NCBI GenBank assembly: GCA_029204225.1 | Contig: MU832581.1 | Location: forward strand, 1 to 64,000 | From: Diphasiastrum complanatum | Lineage: Eukaryota > Streptophyta > Lycopodiopsida > Lycopodiales > Lycopodiaceae | Direction of reading: 5' to 3' | Length of the DNA stretch: 64,000 nucleotides | Part shown: in pieces, positions 10,384-23,170 of the stretch | Position numbering within the stretch: the first letter of the stretch is position 1 | How the letters are laid out: each line of letters begins with the position of its first letter | The notes under the pieces: model-generated | Told to the model about the DNA's origin: nothing | What the model saw: only the letters and a program-made list of their open reading frames with translations | Databases searched by the model: none | Position numbers and translations under genes: made by a program

Positions 10384-13082
10384 CTAAAACCCTACAAAAA
10401 AGCTCAAAGACTCTGCAAATTCAGGATGATTAGTAGACTCTAGACTTATTGTGGTTGTGGTCTCAGAAAAGCTTAACTGATTAACCTCTCCAATCTGGCT
10501 TAAGGCATCCGCGACACTATTTGAAGTACCCTTCCGGTACTCAATGTCATAATGAAATTCTTGGAGCATTTCCGACCATCTGGCTTTACGACCCCTAAGG
10601 TCAACCGCATCATTGATATACTTTAACGCTTGATGGTCTGTTATTATGGTGAAGTGGGAGCCATAAAAATAATGTCTCCACACTTTCAGAGCATGAATTA
10701 CAGCAAAAAGCTCCTTGTTGTAGGTGGAATACCGCCTTTGAGTAGGATCTAACTTCTTGCTTTCAAAAGCAACCGGTCTACCATCCTGATAAAGGACTGC
10801 ACCTATAGCATAGTCACTGGCATCTGTTTCAAGAACATATGGCTTGTTAGGATCCACTATGTGCATAATAGGTTCTATAGACACAGTATTTGAGATCTTC
10901 AAAGCTTTGATTCATCTCTTCAATCCAAGTTACCGAAGGGCTGAATTTACTGTGACAGCTAATTCTTTTAGCCCCTTTGAGGACATTTATGAAAGGCAAT
11001 GCAATTATTGCATAACCCATGATAAATCTATGAAAAAACCCCGTAAAGCCCAAAAAGGACTTAACCTCTCGGATGGTTTCAAGAATTGGCCATTCATGAA
11101 CTTGTCAAACTTTATTTGGGAGAATTTCCAACCCATGGTCCAATATAATGTGACCGAGATAAACCAATCTTTTCTGGAAGAAAACACATTTAGATTCTTT
11201 GGCAAAGAGCTTCTCCTATCTAGGTAACTTTAAGATAGTCCTGACATGCTCCTCATGCTCCTTCAAAGTTTTACTATAGATGAGAATATTATCTAAATAA
11301 ACTATGACAAACTTTCCCAGATATGGACGAAGAAGATTGTTCATCATCTGTTAGAAAGTCGCTGGAGCATTTGTCAATCCAAACGGTAAAACCAGAAATT
11401 CATAATGGCCATACCTAGTCCTAAACCCGGTTTTTTCAACATCCTCACTCCTTATTTGAATCTGATGATACCCTAATCTCAAATCGATTTTGGTGAAGTA
11501 CTTTGCACCATGTAATCGATCAACCAGCTCATCCGTTCGAGGTAAGGGGTAACGGTTTTTATCGTTAATTTATTTAACTTTCTAAAGTCCACACAAAGAC
11601 GAGTACCTCCGTCTTTTTTATCAACAAAAAGAACTGGCACCCCCCAAGGGGACTTACTAGGCCTCACATGGCCCATCTTAAGATAGTTTTGCAACTGTCT
11701 ATAAACTTCATCCTCCTCTGTAGTACTCATCCTATAAGGATACAAAGATATAGGAGAACTACTCTACTTTATCCAAATTCAATACATGGAAATCTAATTT
11801 ATCCTTATATCCCTGAATTTGTGCAGGAAGACGTGGGACTATCCGGTCCCAAACTTGACTCTCTGCTCCTGTGGCCAGCTTTACCACATACCGATGGTCA
11901 CTTGGCTTTGTTTCCACCTTTAATTTTTGCAATAACTTAGATTTAATAAAGTCATGTGTGGAACCATCGTCACATAACACTGTTACGGCTTGGCCTCCAA
12001 TGATCCCATTCATCCGAATTAGGTCGTGGAGACCAAAAACTACCGTATTAAAACGGCAATGCTCACAAGTAGAATTATTAGCAAAGGTCAAATCAATGCT
12101 TGAAATGTTAAAGTTACCTGGCGCCTTAAAAATAGCCCCTTTACCATTTTTCCTTTTCTTCGGGCACTCCTTTGTCACATGACCCGGTTCCATGCAATTA
12201 AAGCATAAGTTGTCACTCCTGGCCTTTGCGAAAGTTTCTTGGTCCATGGAGGATCGTTTCTTTGATCCAATTGGCTCCAAGGGAGTACCCTTCACCTTTT
12301 CTTTTCCTTTCTTTGAAAAGAATATCTTTTTACCCTTTGCCTCGGGTTGGCCAACAGGCTCAGGCTTGGCTACTATTTGATTATCATCGTATAGCTTAGC
12401 ATAGCGAACGGCATCCTCGAGAGTATGAGGCTGGTTCCTCCTTACTTCGAGTTGAAAATCTTTCGGCAATCCCAAAATAAAATGCAACTTGACTAAAGCA
12501 GGATCTATTCTTGTAGCTTCCTCCTGAAAACCTTGCAAGTATGCATCCAAGGGCCGGTTCCCCATGTAAATCGTCGCATACTGGCGATAGAACTCGAAGT
12601 CATCCAAGATAGGGTAAGAAGGCCACCTTGAAGGCCTTACAAAAATCCTCCCAAGACTTGGGGACCTCGACCTCGACCTCGGCCTTGCCTCTAAAATCTT
12701 GCCACCAGGTAAATGCTTTACCTTGCAAATACATGACGGCCATACTGATCTTGTTGTCGACCGTGGAATCGTGCATAGAGAAATGCGAACTCCAACGATC
12801 CAACCACGGAATCACGACATCGGGGGTTCTATCTTTCTTCTCTCCTGAAAAAAGATCTGGCGTGAAGAGAAGATGGTGCAAAGCTTGCCTGGGTTGCGCT
12901 AATTCCCTCCACTCTTGTTGTTCCTTATTATGTTTTGCCTGCATATCAAGAACTTGTTGTTGAAGATTGTTGATTGCCAGCATAAGAGTCTCAGCATTTT
13001 GAACTGTAGGGGTAGTCATAGGTTCATCCTCTTTAGATTGGGTGGGCTCCATGATAGATAAAGGGAACAAGAAAATACACAA
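10384..13082 (-). mobile_element. Truncated Ty3/gypsy gag-protease-RT-RNase H
   Basis: Reading down the minus strand: gag begins near 13050 (MEPTQSKEDEP) and continues past a frameshift at about 12600 to a CCHC knuckle (CFNCMEPGHVTKEC, about 12185-12225). A protease-like CDDGSTHDFI follows at about 11945-11975. The reading breaks near 11757 and resumes in RT ([16 protein letters not shown], about 11625-11675). The RT active-site box near 11300 reads Y-L-D-N instead of Y-x-D-D. RNase H (TDASDYAIGAVLYQDGRPVA) lies at about 10770-10830. Sequence between protease and RT is missing, and integrase, chromodomain and both LTRs are absent. The element lies in intron 2 in the same sense as the FYVE gene. 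Several frameshifts make it inactive. Confidence 0.85.
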
Positions 13083-13400
13083 TTGATGGAAGGAAGAGGC
13101 TCACTCAAGATCAACTCACTTACTAACTTTCACAAGATAATCAACCAGTTGAGGTATTGTCCATGGCTGCCACAGCATAAGAGAATCCTCATGCTCTGCA
13201 GGCCCTACAGGCTGTGCGCAAACCCGGCAGGGGTCCCGCGGACCCTTCATAGGCCCTGCGCAGGCCCTGCAGACTGTCCGGCAGCCCACTGGGGCAGATC
13301 TGCGTGCAGCCACCTAGCGCTGGTGTGCCTGCAGTTGCGGAAATTTTTCCCGTAAATCTGTCACACTGAAATCCCTGCTATTTCTGGCAATTTGTCCGCT
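13083..13400 (-). other. Gypsy leader region, locally GC-rich
   Basis: Sequence immediately upstream of the gypsy gag start. A GC-rich block at 13190-13330 contains repeated gcaggccct-like words. No LTR partner or primer-binding site could be identified. Confidence 0.35.
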
Positions 13401-14500
13401 GGCCTAGATACTGAAAACTTGTGGAAACAAGTTGAAAAATTCTGCTTGGGCCAGCGCTGAAAATACAATTAAAAAAAAGCTCGTTTTGGAGGATGGAGCT
13501 TGCAATAAATGCACTGTAGAACTGACAAAGTGCGCTGAAAAGTGGTGCAAAAATATATGCCAAATAACTGGAAGTCGCTGAACTCTCCCTGAATTCCTGA
13601 TAAAGAGGAATGAAGGCCTAATCAAAAGCATATCTTGGTGCACAATTAAAAGTAGAAATGGGGTGTGTGGTAGGGTGTAGGATATGACCAAGACAAAAAG
13701 AGAGGCATGAATGGTCTGATAAGGTGGTGAAAGAGATATGAAAGTCAGAGATGAAAGCTATGAGATAATCCACCACACTATGGCCACCACTGTGAGGTGA
13801 CAAAGTGAAACCTCCAAAGACAGGCCAATAAGCTAAACCATTGAAAACTCATGGGCTTCTCCAAAGTGAAGCACGTGCTCACGATACATCGTGATTGGTC
13901 CCATCATGGTAATACCCATATCCTCATCATCAATAGCTTGTATGCAAAGTGAATCGATAGCAGCATGAAAACACCGTCTGTTGAGAAGCAGTTCTGGCAT
14001 TTAAATCGCCAGTCAAAATCCTCTATGAGAAGTGAATAATATCTCATGATAGATGAACATATGAAGAATCAACAATAGCAAAAGAGGAGGTCTCAAGAGG
14101 AAAATAACATACTACTATAAAGGTATCCCTATCCAATCCAATGAGGCAAATCCAAAAGTAGCGTGCATGTTCATCATGATTGATGAACTTAAAAATCGGC
14201 TGTAAAGTCTCCCTATATATGCATGCAACTCCACTTGAACCTCACTAGCTTATCGTGCCCTATATGCCGAATACCAACTAAACCTAGGAAACTAAACTAA
14301 ACCTCTCTCATGGCTCTCATGTGTCTTAGTGAACAATGATATATCCCCTTGTGTGATAAAGTCCAAGAAATCCCCAGTTGCGGATGATGAGTAGATCCCA
14401 TTACGATTCCAAACTCATCCGCAATTGATGTGGAGTGGGAACCGGGCGCTGTCATGCCTTGGGGCCCCAATAACCTATTTCTTCTTACCATCAGTGTATT
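13401..14500 (-). mobile_element. LINE (L1-like) endonuclease-domain fragment
   Basis: Minus-strand frames contain SPHSGGHSVVDYLI (about 13762-13803), which matches the end of an APE-type LINE endonuclease. They also contain LLGPQGM near 14460, in the position of the N-terminal endonuclease strand. The same words occur in the LINE fragments at about 33.2 and 58.2 kb (HSGGHSVVDYF). Frames are broken, and RT is not present here. It lies in intron 2, in gene sense. Confidence 0.55.
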
Positions 14501-15357
14501 TCACTTGTCCATTTCTATAAACGGCTATTCTGCCCAATTCTTGAGCTTCTTGGAAGGCTTCTCGTCTCTCTACAACTTGTATATAAGTAAGTTCATCATC
14601 CAAAAAGATATGCTTACAGTAGGACCTTGACAATGCAAGCGATATTTGACACTATGGGTCCCCTAGAGCTCATTATTATAAAGCCCATTATTATTTTTGT
14701 GGCTCATTATGATTCAACCTCTGCTATCCGTTCTCAACTTCATGTGAAGCCAAATTGAAGATTGAGTTCATAACAGCTTCTGACATGTAACATGAGTATT
14801 TCAAAGGATCAATTTTGAACAACCAGCCCAAGGTATCCAATCAACCGTACGTTGAACACTAGTACACAAGAAGTGGGATTTGAAAATACTAAATATTATT
14901 TTGAAAGATAACCCTTCTGATCAATGATCAAATACATGCAACAAAAATAAAAGATACTTGAAATATTGTAAGCATCTACAAAATAAAACACCATAAGAGT
15001 GAAAAAAAAACAAGCCGTTGTATTTTTAGCTCGTATGTGGAAAAACTTTTTCGGTTTTGCACCCCAAGGGCTGCTTTAAGTATTTTATTTTATTTTACTT
15101 TATACATATGTGAACTTTTGAGAGCACTCACAAGTCATGATGACAAGGAACCAAGGGGGTGCTCATTTGTGATTGATTAGCCTAGCCTAACGTTGATTTA
15201 AGCTTCAAAAACAAACAAAATTTGTCCCATCGGCTAAAACCTTCTACAGCTTTCACTCTATACGAGGAGCCTATATTTGTTCTTGCCAAAAAAAAAAAGG
15301 TGATAGATTCTGAATGCAAAGTCTATCCTTGAGATGAGTTATGAGTTATTAATGAAC
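14501..15357 (-). other. Intron 2 of the FYVE gene, 5' part
   Basis: No coding feature recognised. The 5' splice site of intron 2 is at 15357-15356 on the minus strand (AAAAAG|GTTCAT). Confidence 0.5.
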
Positions 15358-15526
15358 CTTTTTGAAGTTTGGCTTTGCGACCATAACGAGCTTCAAATCT
15401 TGTTGCATCTTCCAGCTTCTTGCATGCTTCACAAATACGCACAGGCCCATCACCTTGCCCACGTAAAACTATACGCTGCTGTGTACATGTTCCACAAAAA
15501 AGGCTTCCACATCTGCGACAATGATG
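15358..15526 (-). CDS. FYVE-domain protein, exon 2 (second half of FYVE finger)
   Basis: The minus strand reads from an AG acceptor straight into HHCRRCG, then LFCGTCTQQRIVLRGQGDG, PVRICEACKKLEDATRFE and RYGRKAKLQK, before a GTTCAT donor at 15357. The exon holds six of the eight zinc-binding cysteines, the basic R(R/K)HHCRxCG core that contacts PI3P (its first two basic residues come from exon 1) and the RVC-type motif as RIC. It begins in phase 0 and ends in phase 1, which agrees with exon 1 and with the chosen start of exon 3. The short plus-strand ORF over the same bases is a shadow. Confidence 0.9.
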
Positions 15527-16084
15527 CTAAGCCCCACAAAGTGACCAGGTGTCAGCAAAACAAATTATGTAGCATCGCTAGGAATAGATTTGCAGGTAAT
15601 GTAAATAACTAGCACATGAGAAACAAAAGTCGTTGCAAGAAAAAAGTTGATGAAAGTGCAAACGTTGACCTGCTGCATCTTAGATTCTTAACAAAAAATA
15701 GGACACAGTTATTGTGCGCATGACAAAGGAGAGGTTATCTAGAAACACTTCATGTTCTTAGAGGACCCATTCAAGGAGGTGATATTATTTAAGAGATTCC
15801 TTAGATGCACTTGATTGCGCCCAGGGTACATTCTTCTTCCCATTCAATCCATTTTGTATATCATTAGCTTGAACTCTCAAAATGGCATCATCTACAGTAA
15901 GTGCTCTAAATAACAAAGCTATTATCGATTACTCAAGAAGTTCCAAAACAGACTCAAGTCTTAGAATTACACCACCCTGCAAGAGGAAATATAGAAAAAT
16001 GTCCACAACGAGTGTCATATAAGGTCAGATTAGGCTTAAGAATTCACCGTTCGAATCTCCTATCACTAAAAAACAACAGTTTAA
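15527..16084 (-). other. Intron 1, 3' end; nothing recognised
   Basis: AT-rich sequence directly upstream of the exon 2 acceptor. No repeats or ORFs of note were recognised. Confidence 0.4.
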
Positions 16085-16139
16085 AATGTATCTTAACTAT
16101 CCAACCTCAAATTAACTAACTCTCGAAAATCGATTTCCT

Positions 16140-16400
16140 GTACCTCAAATCCTTAGCATCTTTGATAAGCTATAGGGATCCACTAGCTTTAGTAGGATGG
16201 ATTTTAAAAGAGGATATCATCAAGTGAAAGGAGGGCTAGAAGTGTCCACAAAAATTACCTTCAAAACTGTATGACTCTCGTGTAAAACTTTTCAGATTAA
16301 CTAATATAACAGCAACTCTCTCATGTCCAAAGTATTGAGGAACGTCATACTTATGCAAAAATTTCACGTGATATCCTAGTGTACAAGAAGAGCGCATGTG
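16140..16400 (+). mobile_element. Ty3/gypsy RT relic
   Basis: The plus strand contains DKL followed by a stop, then GSTSFSRMDFKRGYHQVK (about 16177-16230) and a degraded continuation near TKITFKT. This corresponds to the RT segment with L-D-F-x-x-G-Y-H-Q. It is a short isolated remnant, antisense to the FYVE gene within intron 1. Confidence 0.65.
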
Positions 16401-16799
16401 GTATCTGCTGTTATGACTAATTCTGAAGGTTTAAACATGTGATGGTCTCACCAATCACTTTACCAACTTCAACGTTATTAAATTTAACCAGCATAAGCAG
16501 GAACATTTACTGATCAGTGATCATGATATTTTACAAAGCACAACTGCATGGAACATTCCGGATTGCGTACCAGAATTATGTCCCGGAACAACCTTCTTTT
16601 TTAGTTTTTCTTTTTTCATATGGATGTCAAATTAAATCTCTTGATATGAAGAATTTAACAGTGAATTTTTCAGAAAAAAATATAAAATCAAATAAAAATA
16701 ATATGCACTGTATGATCCATTTTTTGGTAGATGCTATGCATTGCAAGGTCAAGTTTTCGCCAGATATCTATGGCTCAATACGCTTCCTTGTGATTTCAG
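16401..16799. other. Intron 1 spacer, nothing recognised
   Basis: AT-rich stretch between two retrotransposon relics. No LTR or primer-binding site is evident in front of the copia element that follows. Confidence 0.35.
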
Positions 16800-19340
16800 A
16801 TGCTGTCAAATAGAATACCATGTAACAACATTGGGGCAAGTGAGCAAGTTCAAGAAGAAGCGGGATGGGAATTTGCTGAAGAAAAAGGACTAAATACAAA
16901 ATTAGGTGCCTTGGATCTTGAAGACTATGAGTTGTTTTCCAAATCAATATCTTCTAGTGGCTTCTCGAAGGAAGAGGAGTGTTGGTTTAATGATTCGGGA
17001 GCTTCGAAGCATGTGACACCTAGGCAAGAGTGGTTGTCTAGTTTTCAAAAACTAGATGATGGATCAAATGTGAAGTTGGGAGACAGCCACGCATATGATA
17101 TAAAGGGATTTGGAAAAGTACAGGTTCAACTACCTTCAGGGAAGATTGGAGACATAAAGGACACGCGTTATGTAAAAAAAACTTACTCTCAGTATCAGCT
17201 ATTGCGAAGCAACACATGGTGGTGCAGTTTGATGCGGCGTCTCATCAAGAGGAAGGATAACAAAGTAGTAGTTGAGGGCATACTTGCAGGACAGTTGTAC
17301 AGACTTCGGGCTCAAGTGGTGGGTCATCATGCGAGTGTTGCGAATATTGGATCAGTGAGTAAGTTATGGCACGAGAGGTGTGATCACAAGGTTTGTGAAG
17401 GCTGTGTCTTAGGGAAACATCATATGAAGAAATTTTTGTCTAGTACATTCAGGGCGAGAAATGTTCTAGAACTTGTTCATACAAATTTGTGTGGTCCTAT
17501 GAGAACTCACTTTTATGGAGGAGCATGTTGATGACTATTCTAGGAAGACGTGGATCTATCTTCTCAAGAATAAGCCCGAAGCATTCAAGGATTTCACATG
17601 GTTTAAGACAAGTGCAGAAAGAAATAGATAGACAAGTTAAGATACTTTGCTCGGACAAAGGGGGGGAGTATCTTTCTACTAAATTTCAGGCGTTTTGCAT
17701 GGATCGTGGTATAAAGAGATTATTTGCAAGCACGGACACGCCTCAACAAAATGGAGTTGCGGAAAGGAAGAACTAGTCTACTGTGGAAACTGCGAGGAGT
17801 ATGCTCAAGAGTAAGAATCCTCCAAATATGTTTTGGGGTGAATCAGTTAACACGGCAGTTTATCTTTTGAATCGAAGTCCCACAAAGGTTGTACAGAATC
17901 GAACTCCAAAGAAGACTTACACGGATCGGAAACCAGAGTTCCAAATGTAAGTCATTTGAGAGTGTTTGGAAGTATTGCTTATGCTCACATACCTAAGGAT
18001 AAGGAGCAAATTGGATTCTAAGGCAACCAAATGTTTATTTCTTGGATATGATAGTCAAGAGAAGGGATACAGGTTGTATGACTTGGAGGGTAAACAAGTC
18101 ATCATAAGCAGGGATGTGATCTTTGACGAGGATGAATCTCATAAAGATACAGAGACACCTTATAATAGGAAGCAAGACGGAGGAATTCCTATCTTGTGTG
18201 ACGAGTCATTACAGAAGCCTGAATCGACACATGTATCGCCTACACCAATCCAAATACCTAGAGTGACCATGGTTGAGAGAGATCAAGTATATGGAAGACT
18301 TATTCACCTCCTACTTCACCGGGCAAGAAGCATCCTACATCAAATACTAGAAGATTGCCTAGATGGTACTATGAACCTATCAAGGATAGTGTCATTTTGG
18401 AACAGGGAGAGCCAGTACACAGGGGACTAGGAGATCGACTAGGCTTGAAAAGTAACATGACGATCAGGATCGACAGGAGGATCAACAGGAGGATGGAGAT
18501 GTACACTTTGCATATACGGTCACAGTATTAGAAACCAAGGATCCATCTACTTTCAGGGAGTCTGAAAAAGAGGATTTTTGGAGGAAAGCTATGGATGAGG
18601 AGCACGACTCAATCATGAAGAACAAAACTCGGAGACTTCTTCGGTTACCTACAGGTAAAAAGGCCATTGGATGCAAGTGGGTCTATAGAATTAAGTACAA
18701 ATCGGATGGTTTTATAGATAAACATAAGGCAAGAATGGTGGCAAAAGGTTATAGGAAGGGATTGACTATGAAGACAGATTCATCATTGGCAGCCTAGAGG
18801 AGGAAAGTAGATGGAGCAACCAGAGGGATAGATAGTAGCAAGACATGAAGACAAGGTTTGCAAGTTGTACAAGGCGCTATATGGACTTAAGCAGGCACCC
18901 AAAGCATGGTACACAAGGATTGACACATACTTTGATGAGCTTGGCTTTCAGAGGAGTACACTTTGTTTAGAGCCTACACTTCATGTTTTGATCAAAGATG
19001 GTCATATTGTGATTGCAGTGATGTATGTGGATGACCTTGTTATCATAGGATCGAATCATGGTGTGATTCAGGATATCAAGAAAGATCTCTCATCAAAGTT
19101 CGACATGAAACAATACTTTCTTGGGATTGATGTATGGAGTAGCACAAGGGCTATTTATTTCTCAATCTAAGTATGCTCATGAATTTCTTGAAAATTTTAG
19201 TATGTTAGAGTGCAAGCGGCTCTATGCCATATGATAGTGGATGTAAGCTTACTAAAGCTGAGGAGGATCAGGATGTAGATGAGACGTTATATAGAAAGCT
19301 TGTTGGAAGCCATTTCTATTTATACTAAGTCATTTTTTAT
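16800..19340 (+). mobile_element. Ty1/copia pol relic (protease, integrase, RT)
   Basis: The plus-strand reading gives a protease with CWFNDSGASKHVT (about 16980-17020), a GAG-pre-integrase with LWHERCDH and VCEGCVLGKHHMKKF (about 17365-17435), an integrase with GGEYLS and QQNGVAERKN (about 17667-17775), a trailing KCLFLGYDSQEKGYRLYD, RT with KAIGCKWVYRIKYKSDG (about 18660-18710), and LYGLKQAPKAW followed by the YVDD box at 19024-19035. About 40 residues of RT are missing between the KARMVAKGY block and LYKALYGL. In-frame stops occur after AERKN and elsewhere. The gag N-terminus is absent, and the RNase H is only a stub. The element lies antisense in intron 1. Confidence 0.85.
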
Positions 19341-19640
19341 TAGTCATGCATGTAAGTGGGCGCACTACTACTAGAATAGGACTTCATTTTAGTACTTAGA
19401 AATACATCTTGGGTCTTTACCCAAAATAGGTAGTAATAACAACAATTAGCATTTTGCCTTAGCTATTGCTTTTGCATACTAGAGAATCTATATAAGAGAG
19501 GCTGGCGCCCAACCACTGCTCATTCTTCCATAACTGAGCTCTCTTAATTTCTTATGTTGGTCTTGGTGTGTGTGAGTTAGAATACGATTAGTTAACTCCA
19601 TCTAGAATTTGTGGATCAAATTCTGACATCTAGGTCTCTC
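19341..19640 (+). repeat. Possible copia 3' LTR remnant
   Basis: The sequence after the copia stub contains a TATA-like ctatataagag near 19487, followed by R/U5-like pyrimidine-rich sequence. A CACTA-like cactactactag at 19364 may belong to a different element. No partner LTR was found. Confidence 0.3.
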
Positions 19641-22600
19641 TTTTATCAAGAATGGCTTCCGGTTCATGTGGAAGATTCTATAGGTCTATGGGCTCCATTA
19701 GAATAGCTTCTTCTACAAGGTTATCTAATCCAGATAAAGCTTTTCTCACTCTACTTACATGAAAAACTGAAAAAACCCGTACCTCTCCAACTTGAGTTAT
19801 TGTGACTGGACCACAATACCTTGGAGATAGTTTGGCACTAATGCTTGTCTTCACAGTCCTGGAATCTTCTATGACTAGTAGGTAAACCTTGTCACCTACA
19901 CTGAAGTCCACCATCCTCCTATGTGGGTCAGTGTACTTTCACGCTCAATCTTGGGATTGTCTGATACTTTTTGCGAGCCTGTTCGATTGTTTGGTTTAGA
20001 TCATCTAAGAAACGTCTGCCGGCCTCTACTTTTGCCTTGCTATACCCCAAAGTTGTTGGTGGTCTAGGTTGGAAACCATACATTAGCATAAATGGGCTAT
20101 ATCCCGTTGCTGCATGTTTAGTACTATTCATAGTTGCGTTGCATCTCTAGAAACGTGTCCAGAAACGCATTCAAAAACGCGTTTCTAGATCGCGTTTTTG
20201 AAATGGGGGAGCGTTTCTCAGAAATGTTTTTTTTTTTGTGGGCAATATGGGTATCAAATTAAAGCATTAATTAAGGGCAGTACATTTATGTAGGTTGTCA
20301 AATGTTTCCGGTACAATGTGGTCCAGTTTAGGTGCATCAATCCTTGTTGAATTCTGTCAAGGATAAAATTTCAGAATGGCTTGTCGTGTTACCTTTGATA
20401 TCTTTTTGTCAATTGATTTAGAGCTATTATTGGGTCCAATGAGGCCTGTGATGCCAATTGGCTTAAACTTCTAGAGTACTCTCATTCCTGCTAGTTACCA
20501 TTCTCAAGTTCAGCTACAACACAATTGACCTCAACATCAAGCTCAAAATTTACCTCATTGGAAGCTAGACCTAATGACAAGACCATAAGGGAGAAGCCCA
20601 TTGATGTGATTGCTCATCAACCTTTGTTGTAGGATCATCATCAAACACTTGATGTGGCTATTCAATCACAAGTTGTCATGACCCAATCAAATGTCGACAA
20701 CATTGGTTGTGTTAAATAGAAAAGAGTTAGGATGTCTAGTAAGGGTTTATTGGCTTTTTCAGTTGTTTTGGCAGTTCAGGGCCTTATTTGAGAACTAAGA
20801 AAGGCACAATTTAGAATAACCTACAAAGCAATGCAGTATCATGAATATCTTTTTTTTTTTCCCCAGCAATTCTGGATTCAAAAACCTGTTTCTAGAAACA
20901 TTTTTGCCCAGAAATGTGTCTCTGTGCAACTATGGTACTATTATAGGCAAACTCTAAGATTGGAAAGTACTCGTCCCAATCTGTTTGCTTTTTTACTAAC
21001 ATAGGGGCAAAGCATATCCTTGAGTACCAAGTTAACTCTCTCTGTTTGACCATCTAATTGGGGATGATTTGTGGTACTCATATATAGCTTAGCATGCAGT
21101 TGATGGAAAACTACTCGCCAAAAACTACCTGTGACTTACTATCCGGGTCACTCACTATACCGGTTGGCAACCCATACAATCTAAAAAGTCCATTTAAGAA
21201 CATTCTAGCTAGTTCTGGAGCTCTTACAGTTGTAGTGGTAGGTTGAAAATGTGCCATCTTGATTAACCGATCTACTGTTATCCATATGGCATCATAAACT
21301 CAATTAGTACGTGGCAACCCCATTATGAAATCCATGGAAATGGTTTCCCATTTGCCAGCTGGGATTTCTAATGGCTGCAAAAGACCACCCGCTTTCAAGC
21401 GCTTTGCCTTACTAACTTGACACTGCTGGCAACTACTGGACATCCATCTACATTTTAGGCCAGAAGAACTATTGTCTCAGAAGCTCATAAGTCTTCTGAA
21501 TTCACCATTAGGACTATCGTGACACTCATAAAAAATTTGGTGCCTAGCATCATCGATTTCCGGAACACAAATCCTACCTCTATATACTCATCTCATCCTC
21601 TATAGAGTGATATTTCCATCTGAGTCCTCTAGAATCCTCCGCATGGTCTGATGTGCTATTGGATGCCTCATCCTCACCATGGTCTAATGGATTATTGGTT
21701 TATTAAGGGTCCGATAGTCTATGCACAAATGCATAGAACCATCCTTTTTCTTAACTAATAAAACTAGTGAGCCCATGGAGTGTTACTAGGCTGAACCTGT
21801 CCCTTTCTAAGGTATTCTAGGATCTGTCTAGAAATTTCTTCATTTTCCTTTAAGCTTAATCTATAAGGTGGTTTAGAAATGGGCGTACTAGTGAGCCCCT
21901 CACTTTATGATAATCATCGATATCCTTTTGCTTAAGCACAGCTTCCCTATAATTAGAGATATACTGCAGAAGTGTGCCCGTCATTGCTGACTTTTTCCAG
22001 GCCTCCTAGACTAGCTCCAATTCGTTTTCTGGAATGAACTCCTTCAAGAAGGCTTCCTCAAAGTCTTTCCAGGTCTTGGGGGTGCCACCATTTGGGAGCC
22101 ACAGACCCAAGGAAAGCTAGCCTCCATGATCCTCAGCTCATCAGGAGTACTCTTTAGAGTGTGAACATCCCTCCACTTACTAAGGAAAGGTTTGAAGGAT
22201 GTCAGTATTTCGGTCTTTTCCCTCCCCATTAAAATTGGGGGGTCCTAGGTCTTTACACAAAGCCGGTCTTAGTTTAAGGGCTATGTTCATTGACTCAGGT
22301 TGTGACGAACGGCGCCTAGCCTCAACTCTAGCCTCGACATTAGGTTAACTCCAGTTAGCAACAATAGACTGTATCATATTAGCTAGATTTGGCATAGCTT
22401 TATTCTGTTGCTAGTGAAACTCCATCATAGAATTTTGCAGCAACACAAGCCTTTTGGACAAACTGGATGTGTTCGTCCCGAGAGACATAAACATCATCCA
22501 AATAATCGGAGTCATCCTCTCTGGCTACTTCTTGGGAAAGTTTGTCAAAAACTTCCTTACCCTTATCTCGTCTTGATATCTGATGACCTGCCTTGGAAAA

Positions 22601-23170
22601 AGCCCAAGCACCCGAATCTCGTCACTCATTAAAGTTCGTCATTTTCACACCCTTAAACAGCACTTATTCTTTTGAGAAGCTAGGAACTGCATGCAACACT
22701 TAGATCTACCAATCAATGCATGCAAGCTTGTCTAAGCTTCAAAAAGAACTTCAAAATAAAAGACTAGAAGTCATCTTGAAGCAAACTTCTGCTAAGACGA
22801 ACTTGATAAGCCTGAGCATTCTATTCTTAAATTACTTAGAAGCTTTAGCAACCACGGAATTAGAGGAATAGTGAAACAGGTGGCTGTTCTATTGCAACTA
22901 TGCCTAATCTCATATTGGGCAAGGCTGATTTATGGTAATCTTTAGGCTCGAAAACCAAACTTCAGATCATGCACAATCTACATACTGCTTGCACCTGTCC
23001 TATCTTGCCAAATTGCTTTCTTTTTTTCCTAAAACACAACCATGGTTAACTAAACTCAGACTTCAACAGCAAAACAAATCAAAAGTAGAGTGCACCTAGC
23101 TCTTATCCAACACACAAAAGTGCCTCCAAATCTGACTTTGGCTCACACCCAAAAATCAGATACTATTGCG
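19640..23170 (-). mobile_element. Degraded Ty3/gypsy with a hAT MITE inside
   Basis: From high to low coordinates on the minus strand: a corrupted primer site near 23155-23166 (tagtatctga, related to the iMet site); a gag fragment (about 22044-22240); an RT remnant around 21700-21900; and integrase with H2C2-like CQQCQVSKAKRLKAGGLLQP (about 21370-21435), SMDFIMGLPRTN (about 21310-21345) and the GYSPFMLMYGF block (about 20065-20105). The GPF/Y region (KLSPRYCGP, FSVFHVSRV) lies at 19680-19915. A stop or frameshift occurs every few dozen codons. The integrase is split at 20129-20934 by a hAT MITE. The element lies in gene sense in intron 1. Confidence 0.8.
20129..20934. mobile_element. hAT-type MITE in gypsy integrase, 8-bp TSD
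   Basis: This 806-bp element is flanked by GTACTATT at 20121-20128 and 20935-20942. Its termini are inverted: CATAGTTGC at the left, and gcaactatg, its reverse complement, at the right. Subterminal repeats of ctagaaacgcgtttc type occur at both ends. The 8-bp duplication and TIR are hAT hallmarks. It encodes no transposase. Removing the element plus one duplication would rejoin the interrupted gypsy integrase codons, which confirms the boundaries. Confidence 0.85.

Noticed and set aside
15334-15612. Plus-strand ORF rich in His and Cys
   Set aside because: Its Cys/His content mirrors the antisense FYVE exon 2, which matches a known domain much better.
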